Source: Micromonospora sp. MP36 (GTDB lineage: Bacteria > Actinomycetota > Actinomycetes > Mycobacteriales > Micromonosporaceae). Taken from it: a DNA stretch of 64,000 nucleotides. This document shows, piece after piece, positions 16,359-23,803 of the stretch. Positions within the stretch are counted from its first letter, which is position 1. Every line of letters starts with the position of its first letter. The stretch lies in NCBI RefSeq assembly GCF_008119785.1, contig NZ_VSFA01000002.1:310001-374000 (forward strand). Reading direction: 5' to 3'. Both the position numbers and the translations under genes were made by a program. The notes under the pieces were generated by a model, which saw only the letters and a program-made list of their open reading frames with translations, was not told the DNA's origin and searched no databases.

Positions 16359-16574
16359 ACCTTCTTCGCCGCCAAGGGCGTATCCCCATCCCTCCCCGTT
16401 GCCGTGAGCGTCTTTCCCGACGAGCTCTACCAGGCACCGAAGAGTTGGGCGGAGCAGGCGTATCCCAATCTCATCCACTACAACAAGCTCGACAAGGGCG
16501 GGCACTTCGCGGCCTGGGAACAGCCGCAACTCCTTTCCGAAGAGGTTCGCGCCGGCTTCCGGTCGCTCCGCTAG
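16359..16574 (+). pseudogene. C-terminal fragment of an epoxide hydrolase
   Basis: Seventy-one codons in the same frame as, and immediately after, the redoxin stop. They match the end of alpha/beta-hydrolase epoxide hydrolases: LPVAVSVFPDELYQAP, SWAEQAYPNLIHYNKLDKGG, then HFAAWEQPQLL with the catalytic His, ending at TAG 16572-16574. There is no start, and the nucleophile and cap domains are absent. A deletion joined the redoxin gene to what was a separate hydrolase gene. Confidence 0.8.
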
Positions 16575-16718
16575 CTGACCAGTGTCCGAACGTCTGCAGA
16601 CGCCCTACGGTGCTACGCGGCGCGACGGCGGGGACGCCGCCGTGTGTGCGAGGTAGGTGCCCAGACTGATCAGGAATCGAGAAGCCTGGGCTGCCGCGCC
16701 GCACCTAGCGTGATCGCC

Positions 16719-16859
16719 ATGGACATCACCATTCACCCGACCTGCCGCCGACTGTCGGTCAGCGACGCCGAGGTCGCCCAGGAGCCGACCGAGCAGCCGT
16801 ACGGCGTTAGCGACTGCGTCTTCGCCGGCAACATGATCCGGACGCAGGAGGTGCACTGA
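16719..16859 (+). pseudogene. Internally deleted glyoxalase-fold (VOC) gene
   Basis: A 46-codon frame beginning MDITIH, the start of a common VOC family, then jumping to the family's C-terminus: VAQEPTEQPYGVSDCVFAGN and MIRTQEV. The central ligand-binding segment, normally about 90 residues, is missing. A TAGCGT box lies seven bases before the ATG, so the promoter may survive. Its TGA is one base upstream of the next VOC start. Confidence 0.7.
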
Positions 16860-16860
16860 G

Positions 16861-17484
16861 ATGGGCGCCATCGAGTCCGTCACCCTGGAGGTGCCCGACC
16901 CCGCGGCCGCCGACGCCTCCTACGCCGCGGCGTTCGGGCTGGGCGCTGTGCTGGGCGTCCGCGCCGCCGAGGCGCCGACGACAGGCTTCCGTGGGTTCGC
17001 GCTGTCGCTCGTGGTGTCCCAGCCGAGCACCGTCGACAGCCTCATCGGCACCGCCCTTGACGCCGGTGCCACCACCTTGAAGCCGGTCAAGAAGAGTTTC
17101 TGGGGCTACGCCGGCGTCGTGCAGGCCCCGGACGGGGCGATCTGGAAGGTAGCGACGTCCGCGAAGAAGGACACCGGCCCGGCCACCCGGCAGGTCGACG
17201 ACGTCGTGCTGTTGCTCGGCGTCGCGGACGTCAAGGCGAGCAAGCAGTTCTACGTCGACCGCGGCCTGGCCGTGGCGAAGAGCTTCGGCAGCAAGTACGT
17301 CGAGTTCGAGGCCGCGGGGTCGCCCGTCAAGCTGGCGCTGTACAGCCGCCGCGCTGCCGCCAAGGACGTCGGCGTCTCCCCGGACGGCACCGGATCGCAC
17401 CGGATCGCCATCGCCGGCGATGCCGGTCCCTTCACCGACCCGGACGGGTTCGCCTGGGAGGCCGCGTCGGTTCGCGCCGGTTGA
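16861..17484 (+). CDS. VOC/glyoxalase-fold protein
   Basis: A 207-residue protein with two VOC modules. The first is about 4-100 (IESVTLEVPDPAAADASYAA, then WGYAGVVQAPDGAIWKVAT). The second is about 110-205 (VDDVVLLLGVADVKASKQFY, ending GPFTDPDGFAWEAASVRAG). The family includes glyoxalases, dioxygenases and antibiotic-binding proteins; metal-ligand residues are not obvious, so the activity is unassigned. ATG at 16861 is placed right after the deleted VOC fragment. Two related genes side by side, one broken, suggest local duplication or recombination. Confidence 0.85.
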   Translation: MGAIESVTLEVPDPAAADASYAAAFGLGAVLGVRAAEAPTTGFRGFALSLVVSQPSTVDSLIGTALDAGATTLKPVKKSFWGYAGVVQAPDGAIWKVATSAKKDTGPATRQVDDVVLLLGVADVKASKQFYVDRGLAVAKSFGSKYVEFEAAGSPVKLALYSRRAAAKDVGVSPDGTGSHRIAIAGDAGPFTDPDGFAWEAASVRAG

Positions 17485-17655
17485 GCTGAAGTCTCGGGCG
17501 GCGCGATCGGGTAGACAGGGGCCGTCGCCGCGACGGCGGCGGCCCCGGTGAGCAGGGGTGGCAGGAGCATGGCCACGATCCCGACGCGCCTGCCGAGCGC
17601 GTCCATCGGTGGTATCCCGCTTGGGGCCAGGCACGCCGACCCCGCAAGCTGTCTG

Positions 17656-17684
17656 TTGACCGGTCGGCATCGCGTCGGTACGTT
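17656..17684 (+). promoter_or_regulatory. Promoter of the cobalamin-controlled cbtBA unit
   Basis: TTGACC (17656-17661) and TACGTT (17679-17684) are separated by 17 bases, a good sigma-70-type promoter. Transcription would start near 17691, just at the 5' end of the riboswitch. Confidence 0.6.
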
Positions 17685-17835
17685 CATGACGCTATCTGCG
17701 GCGTCGCGAGGGAAACCGGTGGGAATCCGGTGCGGTCGCGCCACTGTGAGCGGCCTTCGTCTCGATGATGGAGACGAGGCCGCGAGTCAGGACGCTCCTT
17801 CGTCGCAGTCCTTTCGTAGGGGACGCGTCATCCCC
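17685..17835 (+). ncRNA. Cobalamin riboswitch
   Basis: Conserved core elements of the adenosylcobalamin riboswitch are present in order: GAGGGAAACCGGTG then GGAATCCGG (17709-17730), the B12 box CGCGCCACTGTGA (17737-17749) and GCGAGTCAGGACGC (17782-17795). Closing helix candidates TGACGC (17687-17692) and GCGTCA (17825-17830) pair. It lies 20 bases before the ribosome site of cbtB. B12 binding is expected to reduce expression of the downstream genes. Confidence 0.9.
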
Positions 17836-17853
17836 AGAGGAGGTCGACTCATC

Positions 17854-18057
17854 ATGTCCAGTGCCACTCCGGCTCGCCCGCTGACTCAGCCCGCCGTCTC
17901 TCCCCGGATGGTGTGGGCGGTGCTGGCAGTCGTCGCCGTCCTGCTGCTCCTGGCGTACCTCGTGGCGTTCGACCAGGGCGCGGTTTCTCGCAGTGGCATG
18001 TACCTGCACGAACTGATGCACGACGGCCGGCACCTGCTCGGCGTCCCGTGCCACTGA
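17854..18057 (+). CDS. cbtB: CbtB, small subunit of a predicted cobalt transporter
   Basis: A 67-residue protein with one membrane helix (about 20-42) and the His-rich C-terminal signature HELMHDGRHLLGVPCH, which is characteristic of CbtB and thought to bind cobalt. The ATG at 17854 follows AGAGGAGG. It is first in a riboswitch-controlled set with cbtA 11 bases downstream, so cobalt supply for B12 synthesis is the expected role. Confidence 0.9.
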   Translation: MSSATPARPLTQPAVSPRMVWAVLAVVAVLLLLAYLVAFDQGAVSRSGMYLHELMHDGRHLLGVPCH

Positions 18058-18068
18058 GTGCCGCCGGG

Positions 18069-18839
18069 ATGCCTACCTTCACCTCCGTGCTGCTGCGTGG
18101 TCTCCTGGCCGGGTTGATTGCTGGCCTGCTCGCCGGAGCCTTCGCCCATGTCACCGGTGGACCCCGCGTCGAGGCGGCGATCGCCATTGAGGAACAGGCT
18201 GTGCACGCCGATCCGGCGACCGGCGACGATCACCACGCCGAAGAGTTGGTCAGCCGCGAAGGCCAACGGGCTGGGCTCTTCCTCGCCACCGGGTTGTTCG
18301 GCGTCGCCATGGGCGGCCTGCTGTCGATCGCGTACGCACTGCTGCGGCGTCGGCTGCGGATCCGCCACGACGCCCATGCCGCTCTCGCTCTGGCCGGTGC
18401 GGCGCTGCTCGGTGCGGTGATCGTGCCGTTCGGCAAGTATCCGGCCAATCCGCCTGCGGTTGGCAACCCCGACACGATCAACCAGCGCACCGGCAGCTAC
18501 CTGGCAATGGTGATCCTCGGCCTGGTGGCGGTGTGGGCCGGCGCCCTCGCCTACCGGTCCATGCGCGCCGGGGCACCACAGTGGTCACGCTGTGCCGCCG
18601 CCGTCGCCGGCTTCTTGGCCACCGTGGCCGTCGGCTACCGGGCGCTGCCGTCCTTCAACGAGGTGCCCGCGAACTTCCCGGCGGGCCTGCTGTGGGACTT
18701 CCGGCTCGCCTCGCTGGGCACCCAGCTGGTGCTGTGGGCCGGCGTCGGGCTTGCCTTCGCCGCGTTGCTGCAGCGTGGACAGGCGAAGGCTGCAGGTAGC
18801 GAGCCCTCACCAGAGGCGACCGTTCCTGCCAGAGCGTGA
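18069..18839 (+). CDS. cbtA: CbtA, membrane subunit of a predicted cobalt transporter
   Basis: A 256-residue membrane protein with about six helices. The first (SVLLRGLLAGLIAGLLAGAF) is followed by a His-rich loop (GDDHHAEE), then helices at about 76-98, 110-126, 142-160, 176-192 and 215-235. The family motif PFGKYPANPPAVGNPDTIN between helices is clear. ATG at 18069 is used. It overlaps the downstream phosphatase gene (GTGA), so cbtB, cbtA and that gene form one unit under the riboswitch. Confidence 0.9.
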   Translation: MPTFTSVLLRGLLAGLIAGLLAGAFAHVTGGPRVEAAIAIEEQAVHADPATGDDHHAEELVSREGQRAGLFLATGLFGVAMGGLLSIAYALLRRRLRIRHDAHAALALAGAALLGAVIVPFGKYPANPPAVGNPDTINQRTGSYLAMVILGLVAVWAGALAYRSMRAGAPQWSRCAAAVAGFLATVAVGYRALPSFNEVPANFPAGLLWDFRLASLGTQLVLWAGVGLAFAALLQRGQAKAAGSEPSPEATVPARA

Positions 18840-19441
18840 CCACGACCGGGATTCAGCTGGTCGCCCACGCACCCACCCGTGCCCTACGACTGGCGACCTT
18901 CGGTAGCGGAAACGTGGACCTGGACGAGGGCGGCCGCCGTGCCGCTCTCGCCCTGGCCAACCAGGCCCCCGCGCGCTGGGGCGAGCACTGGTGCGTGAGC
19001 AGCCCCGCCGAAGCGGCTGTCCAGACCGCGATGGCCTGGGGACTACGACCTACGATCGAAGCCGCGATCGCCGATTGCGACTACGGAGACTGGACCGGCC
19101 ACACCCTCGACGAGGTCGCCGCGACAAACCCCGACGGTGTGCAGCGATGGCTCATCGACCCGGACGCCGCACCACACGGCGGAGAGACCCTCACCACGCT
19201 CATCGACCGCGTCGGCCACTGGCTTCACGCACAGACAACACGGTGCGAGCGAATCACCGCGATCACCCACGCGGCAGTGATCCGAGCCGCCCTGGTCAAC
19301 GCCCTGCGAGCACCGTCGACAGCCTTCTGGCAACTCGACGTCGCGCCGCTGTCGGTCCTGCACCTACGGGCAGGCCCCCGGGGATGGAAAGTTCACCTGG
19401 CGACGGCAGGACCAACGGCTGCCGTCAGACATGGAACTTAG
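18836..19441 (+). CDS. Histidine-phosphatase-like protein of the cobalt locus
   Basis: A 201-residue protein of the phosphoglycerate-mutase/histidine phosphatase fold: YGDWTGHTLDEVA, PHGGETL and ITHAAVIRAAL match the family blocks. The N-terminal active-site motif reads LVAHAPT where RHG is typical: His11 remains, but Arg is Ala and Gly is Ala. I have the impression that this variant recurs next to cbtA in actinobacteria. It could be a CobC-like phosphatase or an inactive homologue. It starts with GTG overlapping the cbtA stop. Confidence 0.7.
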   Translation: MTTTGIQLVAHAPTRALRLATFGSGNVDLDEGGRRAALALANQAPARWGEHWCVSSPAEAAVQTAMAWGLRPTIEAAIADCDYGDWTGHTLDEVAATNPDGVQRWLIDPDAAPHGGETLTTLIDRVGHWLHAQTTRCERITAITHAAVIRAALVNALRAPSTAFWQLDVAPLSVLHLRAGPRGWKVHLATAGPTAAVRHGT

Positions 19442-19606
19442 GCGGCCTGCGGCAACCTGCCTGCTGCGTCGGCCTCACGGAGATCGGCGAACGCTGGGCA
19501 CTGATCGACTTGATGTGCCGATAGCCGGCGTGACGGGTAGGCAGGCGGCAGCGCCCGGCGCTCGGTCGGTGCCCGGCCTACGGGTGTACGGGCCGGTTCG
19601 AGGCAA

Positions 19607-19629
19607 CAGCGGCCCGGTCTGGGCCGCTG
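19607..19629. terminator. Hairpin beside attL (original tRNA terminator)
   Basis: CAGCGGCCC and GGGCCGCTG form a 9-base stem with a five-base loop. The element carries a near-identical hairpin at its other end (29788-29811), so this one is the chromosomal copy originally downstream of the tRNA gene. Confidence 0.65.
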
Positions 19630-19639
19630 ACCTGAGTAC

Positions 19640-19679
19640 GAGTGGGCCGCCAGGGACTCGAACCCTGAACCTATGGATT
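19640..19679. repeat. attL: duplicated 3' half of tRNA-Lys
   Basis: Identical over 40 bases to 29822-29861. It covers the T arm and acceptor 3' strand up to the anticodon stem; identity stops where the left copy continues GCCGGCG instead of AAAAGTC. The stop codon of the flanking small gene (19671-19673) lies inside it. Confidence 0.9.
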
Positions 19680-20012
19680 GCCGGCGAGCCGGCCGGATCG
19701 GGTGCCGTCCGAGGTCATCCGGCCTGCTGAGGCTGGTCTCGGTCGGGTTCGGCTGGCACGGTTGCTGTGCATCGCTGCTGTACTGCTGGCGTCGGCCCTG
19801 GTCCAGCCGAGAAAGCGTCGGTGCAGCACGCCGGCCGGCGTCCACGGCATGTCCTCGGTGGCTTGGACGAGGTAGGAGCCGAGGTAGAGGGCCAGCGACA
19901 CCGGAGCATCGGCGTACTCCGCCCGTAGCTCCCGCTTACGGGTCGGGCAGGGCCAGGGTAGGTCGCAGCCTCCGCAGTTCCAGATCGGCATGATCGGGCC
20001 GTGGGTGGTCAC
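19671..20012 (-). CDS. Small AICE accessory protein with CxxC motif
   Basis: A 113-residue protein starting VTTHGPIMPIWNCGGCDLPW. It has a zinc-type CGGC...CPTR region and a conserved core PVSLALYLGSYLVQATEDMP then RFLGW. Such short proteins are, to my knowledge, common in actinomycete integrative elements (sometimes labelled flavin reductase without support); their function is unknown. GTG at 20012 follows GGAGGG. It is last of three overlapping small genes, and its stop codon is in the att core. Confidence 0.7.
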   Translation of the reverse strand: MTTHGPIMPIWNCGGCDLPWPCPTRKRELRAEYADAPVSLALYLGSYLVQATEDMPWTPAGVLHRRFLGWTRADASSTAAMHSNRASRTRPRPASAGRMTSDGTRSGRLAGNP

Positions 20013-20188
20013 CGCACACCCTCCAGGAAGCGAGCGGTGATCGTCCGGGCCTGCCGGCTGGTTGCCCAGTCCACCTGCCAGCACGGGTACGGCGTCAGCC
20101 GTGACCACCAGGCGCGGCAGCCGACGCACATGCCGTCGAGCCCGGGAACGTGTGCGGCCAGGATCGCGTGCTCCTGGTCGTCTTTCAC
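20009..20188 (-). CDS. Small AICE accessory protein with CxGC motif
   Basis: A 59-residue protein (MKDDQEHAILAAHVPGLDGM, then CVGCRAWWSRLTPYPCWQ). The cysteines may bind a metal. It starts with GTG at 20188 after GAGGAGG, and overlaps both the preceding and following genes by GTGA, so the three are made as a coupled set. No function known; I recognise it only as recurrent in such elements. Confidence 0.65.
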   Translation of the reverse strand: MKDDQEHAILAAHVPGLDGMCVGCRAWWSRLTPYPCWQVDWATSRQARTITARFLEGVR

Positions 20189-20460
20189 TGGGCCTCCTCT
20201 CCTGGCCAGTGGCCGCGATTGATCGGAATTCGGTGCCGGGCGCGACACGGCAGCTCGGCACCGCAGCGGCAGATCCGCCGCCACTTCCGCCAGGACCAGA
20301 CCGGCCGGTGCCGCCGTGCGAGGGTGAGCGCTACCGCCAGGACGTACTCGTCGTAGGACACGCGCCCTTTGTTCTCCGACCCCTGCCGCCAATGGCCCGC
20401 ATCCCGGGCAGCGCAGCCGGCACCTGTGGTCGAAGCACTCGCATCGTTAGGTCTGGTCAC
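20185..20460 (-). CDS. Small AICE accessory protein with CRCG motif
   Basis: Up to 91 residues from a GTG at 20460 with GGGAGG upstream; a shorter form of 58 residues would start with the GTG at 20361 (VSYDEYVLAVALTLARRHRP). The conserved part is YDEYVLAVALTLARRHRP, then CRCGAELPCRARHRIP, then GHWPG. Cys/Arg-rich, probably nucleic-acid or metal binding by composition only. It is first of the three-gene minus-strand set, divergent from the GntR regulator. Confidence 0.65.
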   Translation of the reverse strand: MTRPNDASASTTGAGCAARDAGHWRQGSENKGRVSYDEYVLAVALTLARRHRPVWSWRKWRRICRCGAELPCRARHRIPINRGHWPGEEAQ

Positions 20461-20601
20461 CGCGCCTCCCGCCGACGCCTGGGGTCCGTGGGCACCCCAT
20501 CAGCCGTGTCCGGAGACGGGGCGCCCACGGCAGGACACCCGACCGCCAAGCTGGGTAGCCCCACGAGCAACTTAGGACGCAATGTGCGCAGGGTCAACAG
20601 C

Positions 20602-20620
20602 TACAACACATAGCGTTGTA
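20602..20620. promoter_or_regulatory. Palindromic operator candidate before the GntR gene
   Basis: TACAAC (20602-20607) and GTTGTA (20615-20620) are exact inverted half-sites seven bases apart, 57 bases before the regulator start and in the divergent region to the small-gene set. A 13-base repeat CCGCCAAGCTGGG also occurs at 20543 and 20653. Binding by the encoded GntR protein is inferred. Confidence 0.45.
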
Positions 20621-20676
20621 AGTCGAGCCCGCGATGTGGTCTGCTTGCACCAGCCGCCAAGCTGGGAGCACCACCT

Positions 20677-20901
20677 ATGTCTGAAGCTGCCTACCTGCAG
20701 GTCGCCCGAGATATCCGCGAGCAGATCAGCTCCGGACAGTTAAAGCCGGGCGACAAGTTGCCCTCGTTCGCTGCCCTTTGCGAGCACTATGAGGTCAGCA
20801 ACACCGTCATCCGAGCTGCCATGCTCCTGCTCAAAGCTGAGGGCCTGATCGACGGCCGGCAAGGCAAGGGCGTGTACGTCACCAACCCCCTGCCCAGGTA
20901 G
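20677..20901 (+). CDS. GntR-family regulator, KorSA-like
   Basis: A 74-residue protein consisting almost only of a GntR winged helix: YLQVARDIREQISSGQLKPG, DKLPSFAALCEHYEVSNTVI and GLIDGRQGKGVYV. In pSAM2 the GntR protein KorSA represses the replication and transfer genes, so control of excision or replication is the likely role. It has no effector domain. ATG at 20677 with GGGAG upstream. Divergent from the three small genes. Confidence 0.85.
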   Translation: MSEAAYLQVARDIREQISSGQLKPGDKLPSFAALCEHYEVSNTVIRAAMLLLKAEGLIDGRQGKGVYVTNPLPR

Positions 20902-21073
20902 GCCCTGGGTAATACGCCGAGTCCGGACGCCTCGTTTTACAAGCTCTGTGCGGGCCGTCCAGGCGCATCCGTCCTCGTGCATGACCTCGGCCCGTCGTCC
21001 GTCGCCGGCCGTGGCCGGCCTCCGGTGGTTGGACCCGTTGCTGTCGACAGCCACCGGCGGCAACCGGCTGTCG

Positions 21074-21256
21074 TCATCGCGTAGGCGGCGGGGCAACCGC
21101 CCTGCAGGCAGCGATTGGAGCATCGGGCTCCTGGTGCTCGATCTCGTACCGGCACTCGCTACATGGCTCCGGCGGCTCGTGTTCGCGCCAGTCATGCCCG
21201 CATTCGGGGCAGTCGCCGTACCAGCGCGGTCTCCGTCGTACCTTCATACCTCGCAT
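21074..21256 (-). CDS. Small zinc-ribbon protein of the element
   Basis: A 60-residue protein (MRGMKVRRRPRWYGD) with a clear double CxxC knuckle CPECGHDWREHEPPEPCSEC, followed by RYEIEHQEPDAP. It probably binds one zinc. ATG 21256 or ATG 21247 can start it. Similar short ribbons are frequent in actinobacterial mobile elements; the role is unknown. Confidence 0.6.
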   Translation of the reverse strand: MRGMKVRRRPRWYGDCPECGHDWREHEPPEPCSECRYEIEHQEPDAPIAACRAVAPPPTR

Positions 21257-21632
21257 TGTCGACTGGCGTTCAGCGTCGAGGTTGACCCCCGTCGGGGGGA
21301 GCCGGGCAGTGCGCAGCAACGGCTGAGTTTGCGTGTAAGGGACTCTCGATATAGGGCACTCCATGCGGGGTCTGGTGACGCCTGGCCGCAGCCGTTGCCG
21401 CTGCTTTCGCTGCCTTCTCGCTGCCTCCGTCGACCTGTGGGCTGCCTCGGCGGTCGAGCGACTGCTCGCGGGGTGCGGGGACGTGCCCACGGGCGATCAC
21501 CCTGGGCGGCAATGCGCCGGTGAGACAGCGGATCTGTTCGCCATCGGGGTGCCAAAGGCAGACGTAAGCAGGAACTGGTCCGCCCGGCGCCGTCCGTGAG
21601 CCAAATCGGCCGCTACGGGTAGATTGACGCCG
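21257..21632. other. Intergenic region with an internal repeat
   Basis: No supported gene. It has a short hairpin CCCCC-GTC-GGGGG at 21286-21298. It also has a 38-base segment (21391-21428, GCCGTTGCCGCTGCTTTCGC and on) that recurs with few changes at 23282-23318 after another cargo gene. Confidence 0.55.
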
Positions 21633-22466
21633 ATGAGCGGTCTATTGCGTCAGGAGTTGCGCGGGTTGGCCCGCAGTCGGGCGCTGTGGCTCCTGCCGCC
21701 CCTGGTCGCGCTCGCCGGCCTGAGCGGTCTTTCGTTCAACGATGGCGCCTACATGTTCTACGTCTACGACGACCCGCAGACTTTCGAGGAACAGCTTGAT
21801 GCGTACCACTTCGACGTCAGGGCGATCCACACCTCGGGCCTCGGCTGGGCTCAACTAGCCGCGCTGGCGGCCGGGGCGTTCCTGGTACTGCGTGATCCAC
21901 GACTGCCCGGCGGCCCGGCCCGGCCCTCCCTGCCGGCCCTGGCATCGTCGCCGGCCCGGCTCCCCCCGCCGCCCTCTCCCGTCCGGTACCTAGTGGCGAA
22001 GGCGGGCGTGGCCGCGTTGTTCGGTGTGCTCCTCGCCGTGGCCGACCTCGCCGCAGTGCTGCCGTTGGCACCCAGAGTGGTCGCTGGCCACTGGGTTCGG
22101 CGCGAAATGGTCTCGAAGGACATCTTCCTGCCGGTACAGATCTTGGCCGACGAGTCGGTGTGGCCGGTGGTGCTTCGCGCGGCGGCCGGTGTCCCGCTGT
22201 TCGCGATCGTCGGGATCGGCCTAGCCGCGCTACTCAACCGCTGGTGGGCGGTTACGGTGGCTGTCGTCGTCCCAATCTGCGGGTCGCTGTACCTGACCGC
22301 TGACCCGTTCTTCGGTGCCCTGACTGCTCCAAGCCGGCCGGCCCTCGCCGCGACCATGATTCCGAGCCTGGGCGCGGCCGCGATCGTCTTCCTGCTCGGC
22401 TACAGCGCGACCCGGTGGCGACTGGCCCGGGCGCCCGCAGTCCGGCCGATCGGCACGGAAGCTTGA
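21633..22466 (+). CDS. ABC-2-type permease-like membrane protein without an ATPase partner
   Basis: A 277-residue protein with about six hydrophobic helices (first at about 18-38, then about 70-90, 120-145, 178-200, 205-222 and 235-255). It has an extracytoplasmic loop after the first helix (SFNDGAYMFYVYDDPQTFEE), a layout like ABC-2-type permeases. No ATP-binding protein is encoded in the element, so transport by the normal mechanism is unproven. TAGATT lies seven bases before ATG 21633 with no ribosome site, so a leaderless transcript is likely. Confidence 0.65.
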   Translation: MSGLLRQELRGLARSRALWLLPPLVALAGLSGLSFNDGAYMFYVYDDPQTFEEQLDAYHFDVRAIHTSGLGWAQLAALAAGAFLVLRDPRLPGGPARPSLPALASSPARLPPPPSPVRYLVAKAGVAALFGVLLAVADLAAVLPLAPRVVAGHWVRREMVSKDIFLPVQILADESVWPVVLRAAAGVPLFAIVGIGLAALLNRWWAVTVAVVVPICGSLYLTADPFFGALTAPSRPALAATMIPSLGAAAIVFLLGYSATRWRLARAPAVRPIGTEA

Positions 22467-22745
22467 GGCTTCGGCCGCATACGGGCCGGTACGGCCCGAC
22501 GCGTGGCCACGGACTACTCGCTTACAAGTTCTGGGCGCTTCGTCCGGCGGGGTCCGTCCTCATCCGCGACCTCGGGCGACTGTCCGCGCCCGGCCGTCGG
22601 CGGCTGTCCTCATCCCGGCCGGTTGCTGTCACCGTTGCTGTCGACAGCTGCCCGACTCACGCGCAAGCACTTCTCGACCAACCCCGGGCACCAACCGAGC
22701 CATATCTCTAGCAGTCGACGAGACGGGACCTGTCATGATCGGCCG

Positions 22746-23156
22746 GTGGTACTCCGACCACTGCTGATGACTCGCATCGCCAACACCGCACCCGGCATCG
22801 TGGTCGCCTTGTTGGCTTGGCCGCTCGCCGAGGACCTGTCCGGCTATGCAGCGCTCGCCTCCTTGACCCCGTTAGTAGCTGGGCTCATCCTGTCCGTCCG
22901 CGGTTACCGCATGTCCGTGTCGATTGGGCGAGAAGGCATCACAGTCCGAGGGCTCTTGTGGTCCCGCTCGATCCCGCGCAGCGACGTTGAAGGCTTGACC
23001 TCGTATCCCGCGTTGAAGTGGCGATCCCCTTCGGGCCGCCACTTCTACACACCGTTGACCGCGTTCATGGATGTCCCCGGACTCCTACCCACGATACGGG
23101 CACACAACGAAGCTTGCCTCAATCGACTGTCGCGGGCCCTGCAACGTCGGCGATAG
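22746..23156 (+). CDS. Membrane-anchored PH-like (bPH6-type) protein
   Basis: A 136-residue protein with two N-terminal helices (about 12-30 and 33-50, VVALLAWPLAEDL and LTPLVAGLILSV). They are followed by a PH-like beta domain (YRMSVSIGREGITVRGLLWS, then IPRSDVEGLTSYPALKW) and a helical tail. This resembles the actinobacterial low-molecular-weight antigen/bPH6 domain. GTG 22746 is preferred because CATGAT lies six bases upstream, the same leaderless spacing as neighbours; ATG 22767 is the alternative. Confidence 0.65.
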   Translation: MVLRPLLMTRIANTAPGIVVALLAWPLAEDLSGYAALASLTPLVAGLILSVRGYRMSVSIGREGITVRGLLWSRSIPRSDVEGLTSYPALKWRSPSGRHFYTPLTAFMDVPGLLPTIRAHNEACLNRLSRALQRRR

Positions 23157-23386
23157 GCACCAGCGGAAGGACGCTGACCACTTCGGTGTGAACACGGGTG
23201 GGGCCCACCGTTGGGTGCTGTCGCGCACCGTTCTGTGGTGCCGGCCATGGCTGTTTCGCCATCCCGTGTCGTCCGCCGCTGGCCGTTGCTGCTGCTTTCG
23301 CTGCCTCCTGGCTGCCTCACTCACCCGTCTGACCCGGGCTCACCTGTGGGAGGCACTTCTCCTGCGCTGCCACTTATGATTGCCCG

Positions 23387-23803
23387 ATGTCGCTCGCAGT
23401 GCGCTGGACTCGGCTGCTGATGGTGGTATCGGCAGCCGGCTTTATAGGCGCGGCCTTCGCAATCCGCGCCGCGATGGACGGGCCTATCGAACAGTACTCA
23501 GGCGCCGCCTTGTCCGCGGCCATCGTCTACACGATAGTGATCTTCATATGGCCGCTGATCTCCCCACTTCCCGCCGGCAGCGCCGCGATCGCATACTGCT
23601 GGTTCATCGAGTTTGCACAGCTCACCCCCATACCCGCGGCACTCTCCCAACGCAGCTGGCTCGCCCGCCAGCTGCTAGGCGCCCAGTTCGACCTCATTGA
23701 TGTTGCCTGGTACCCCGTCGGCGTCATCCCATTGGTCGCCGCGCATTGGTTCCTCGCTGCCCGCACACGTTCCCAACCAAACCCGACACCCGCTGAGCCT
23801 TAG
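23387..23803 (+). CDS. DUF2809-family membrane protein
   Basis: A 138-residue protein with about four helices and the DUF2809 conserved blocks DGPIEQYSGAALSAAIVY, CWFIEFAQLTPIPAAL and FDLIDVAWYPVGVIPL. The family's function is unknown. TATGAT ends six bases before ATG 23387, again indicating a leaderless message. It is a cargo gene of the element. Confidence 0.8.
   Translation: MSLAVRWTRLLMVVSAAGFIGAAFAIRAAMDGPIEQYSGAALSAAIVYTIVIFIWPLISPLPAGSAAIAYCWFIEFAQLTPIPAALSQRSWLARQLLGAQFDLIDVAWYPVGVIPLVAAHWFLAARTRSQPNPTPAEP

Noticed and set aside
17485..17606. Signal-peptide-like minus-strand start (MDALGRRVGIVAMLLPPLLT)
   Set aside because: The frame runs into the antisense of the VOC gene, so at most it is a truncated remnant; not supported as a gene.
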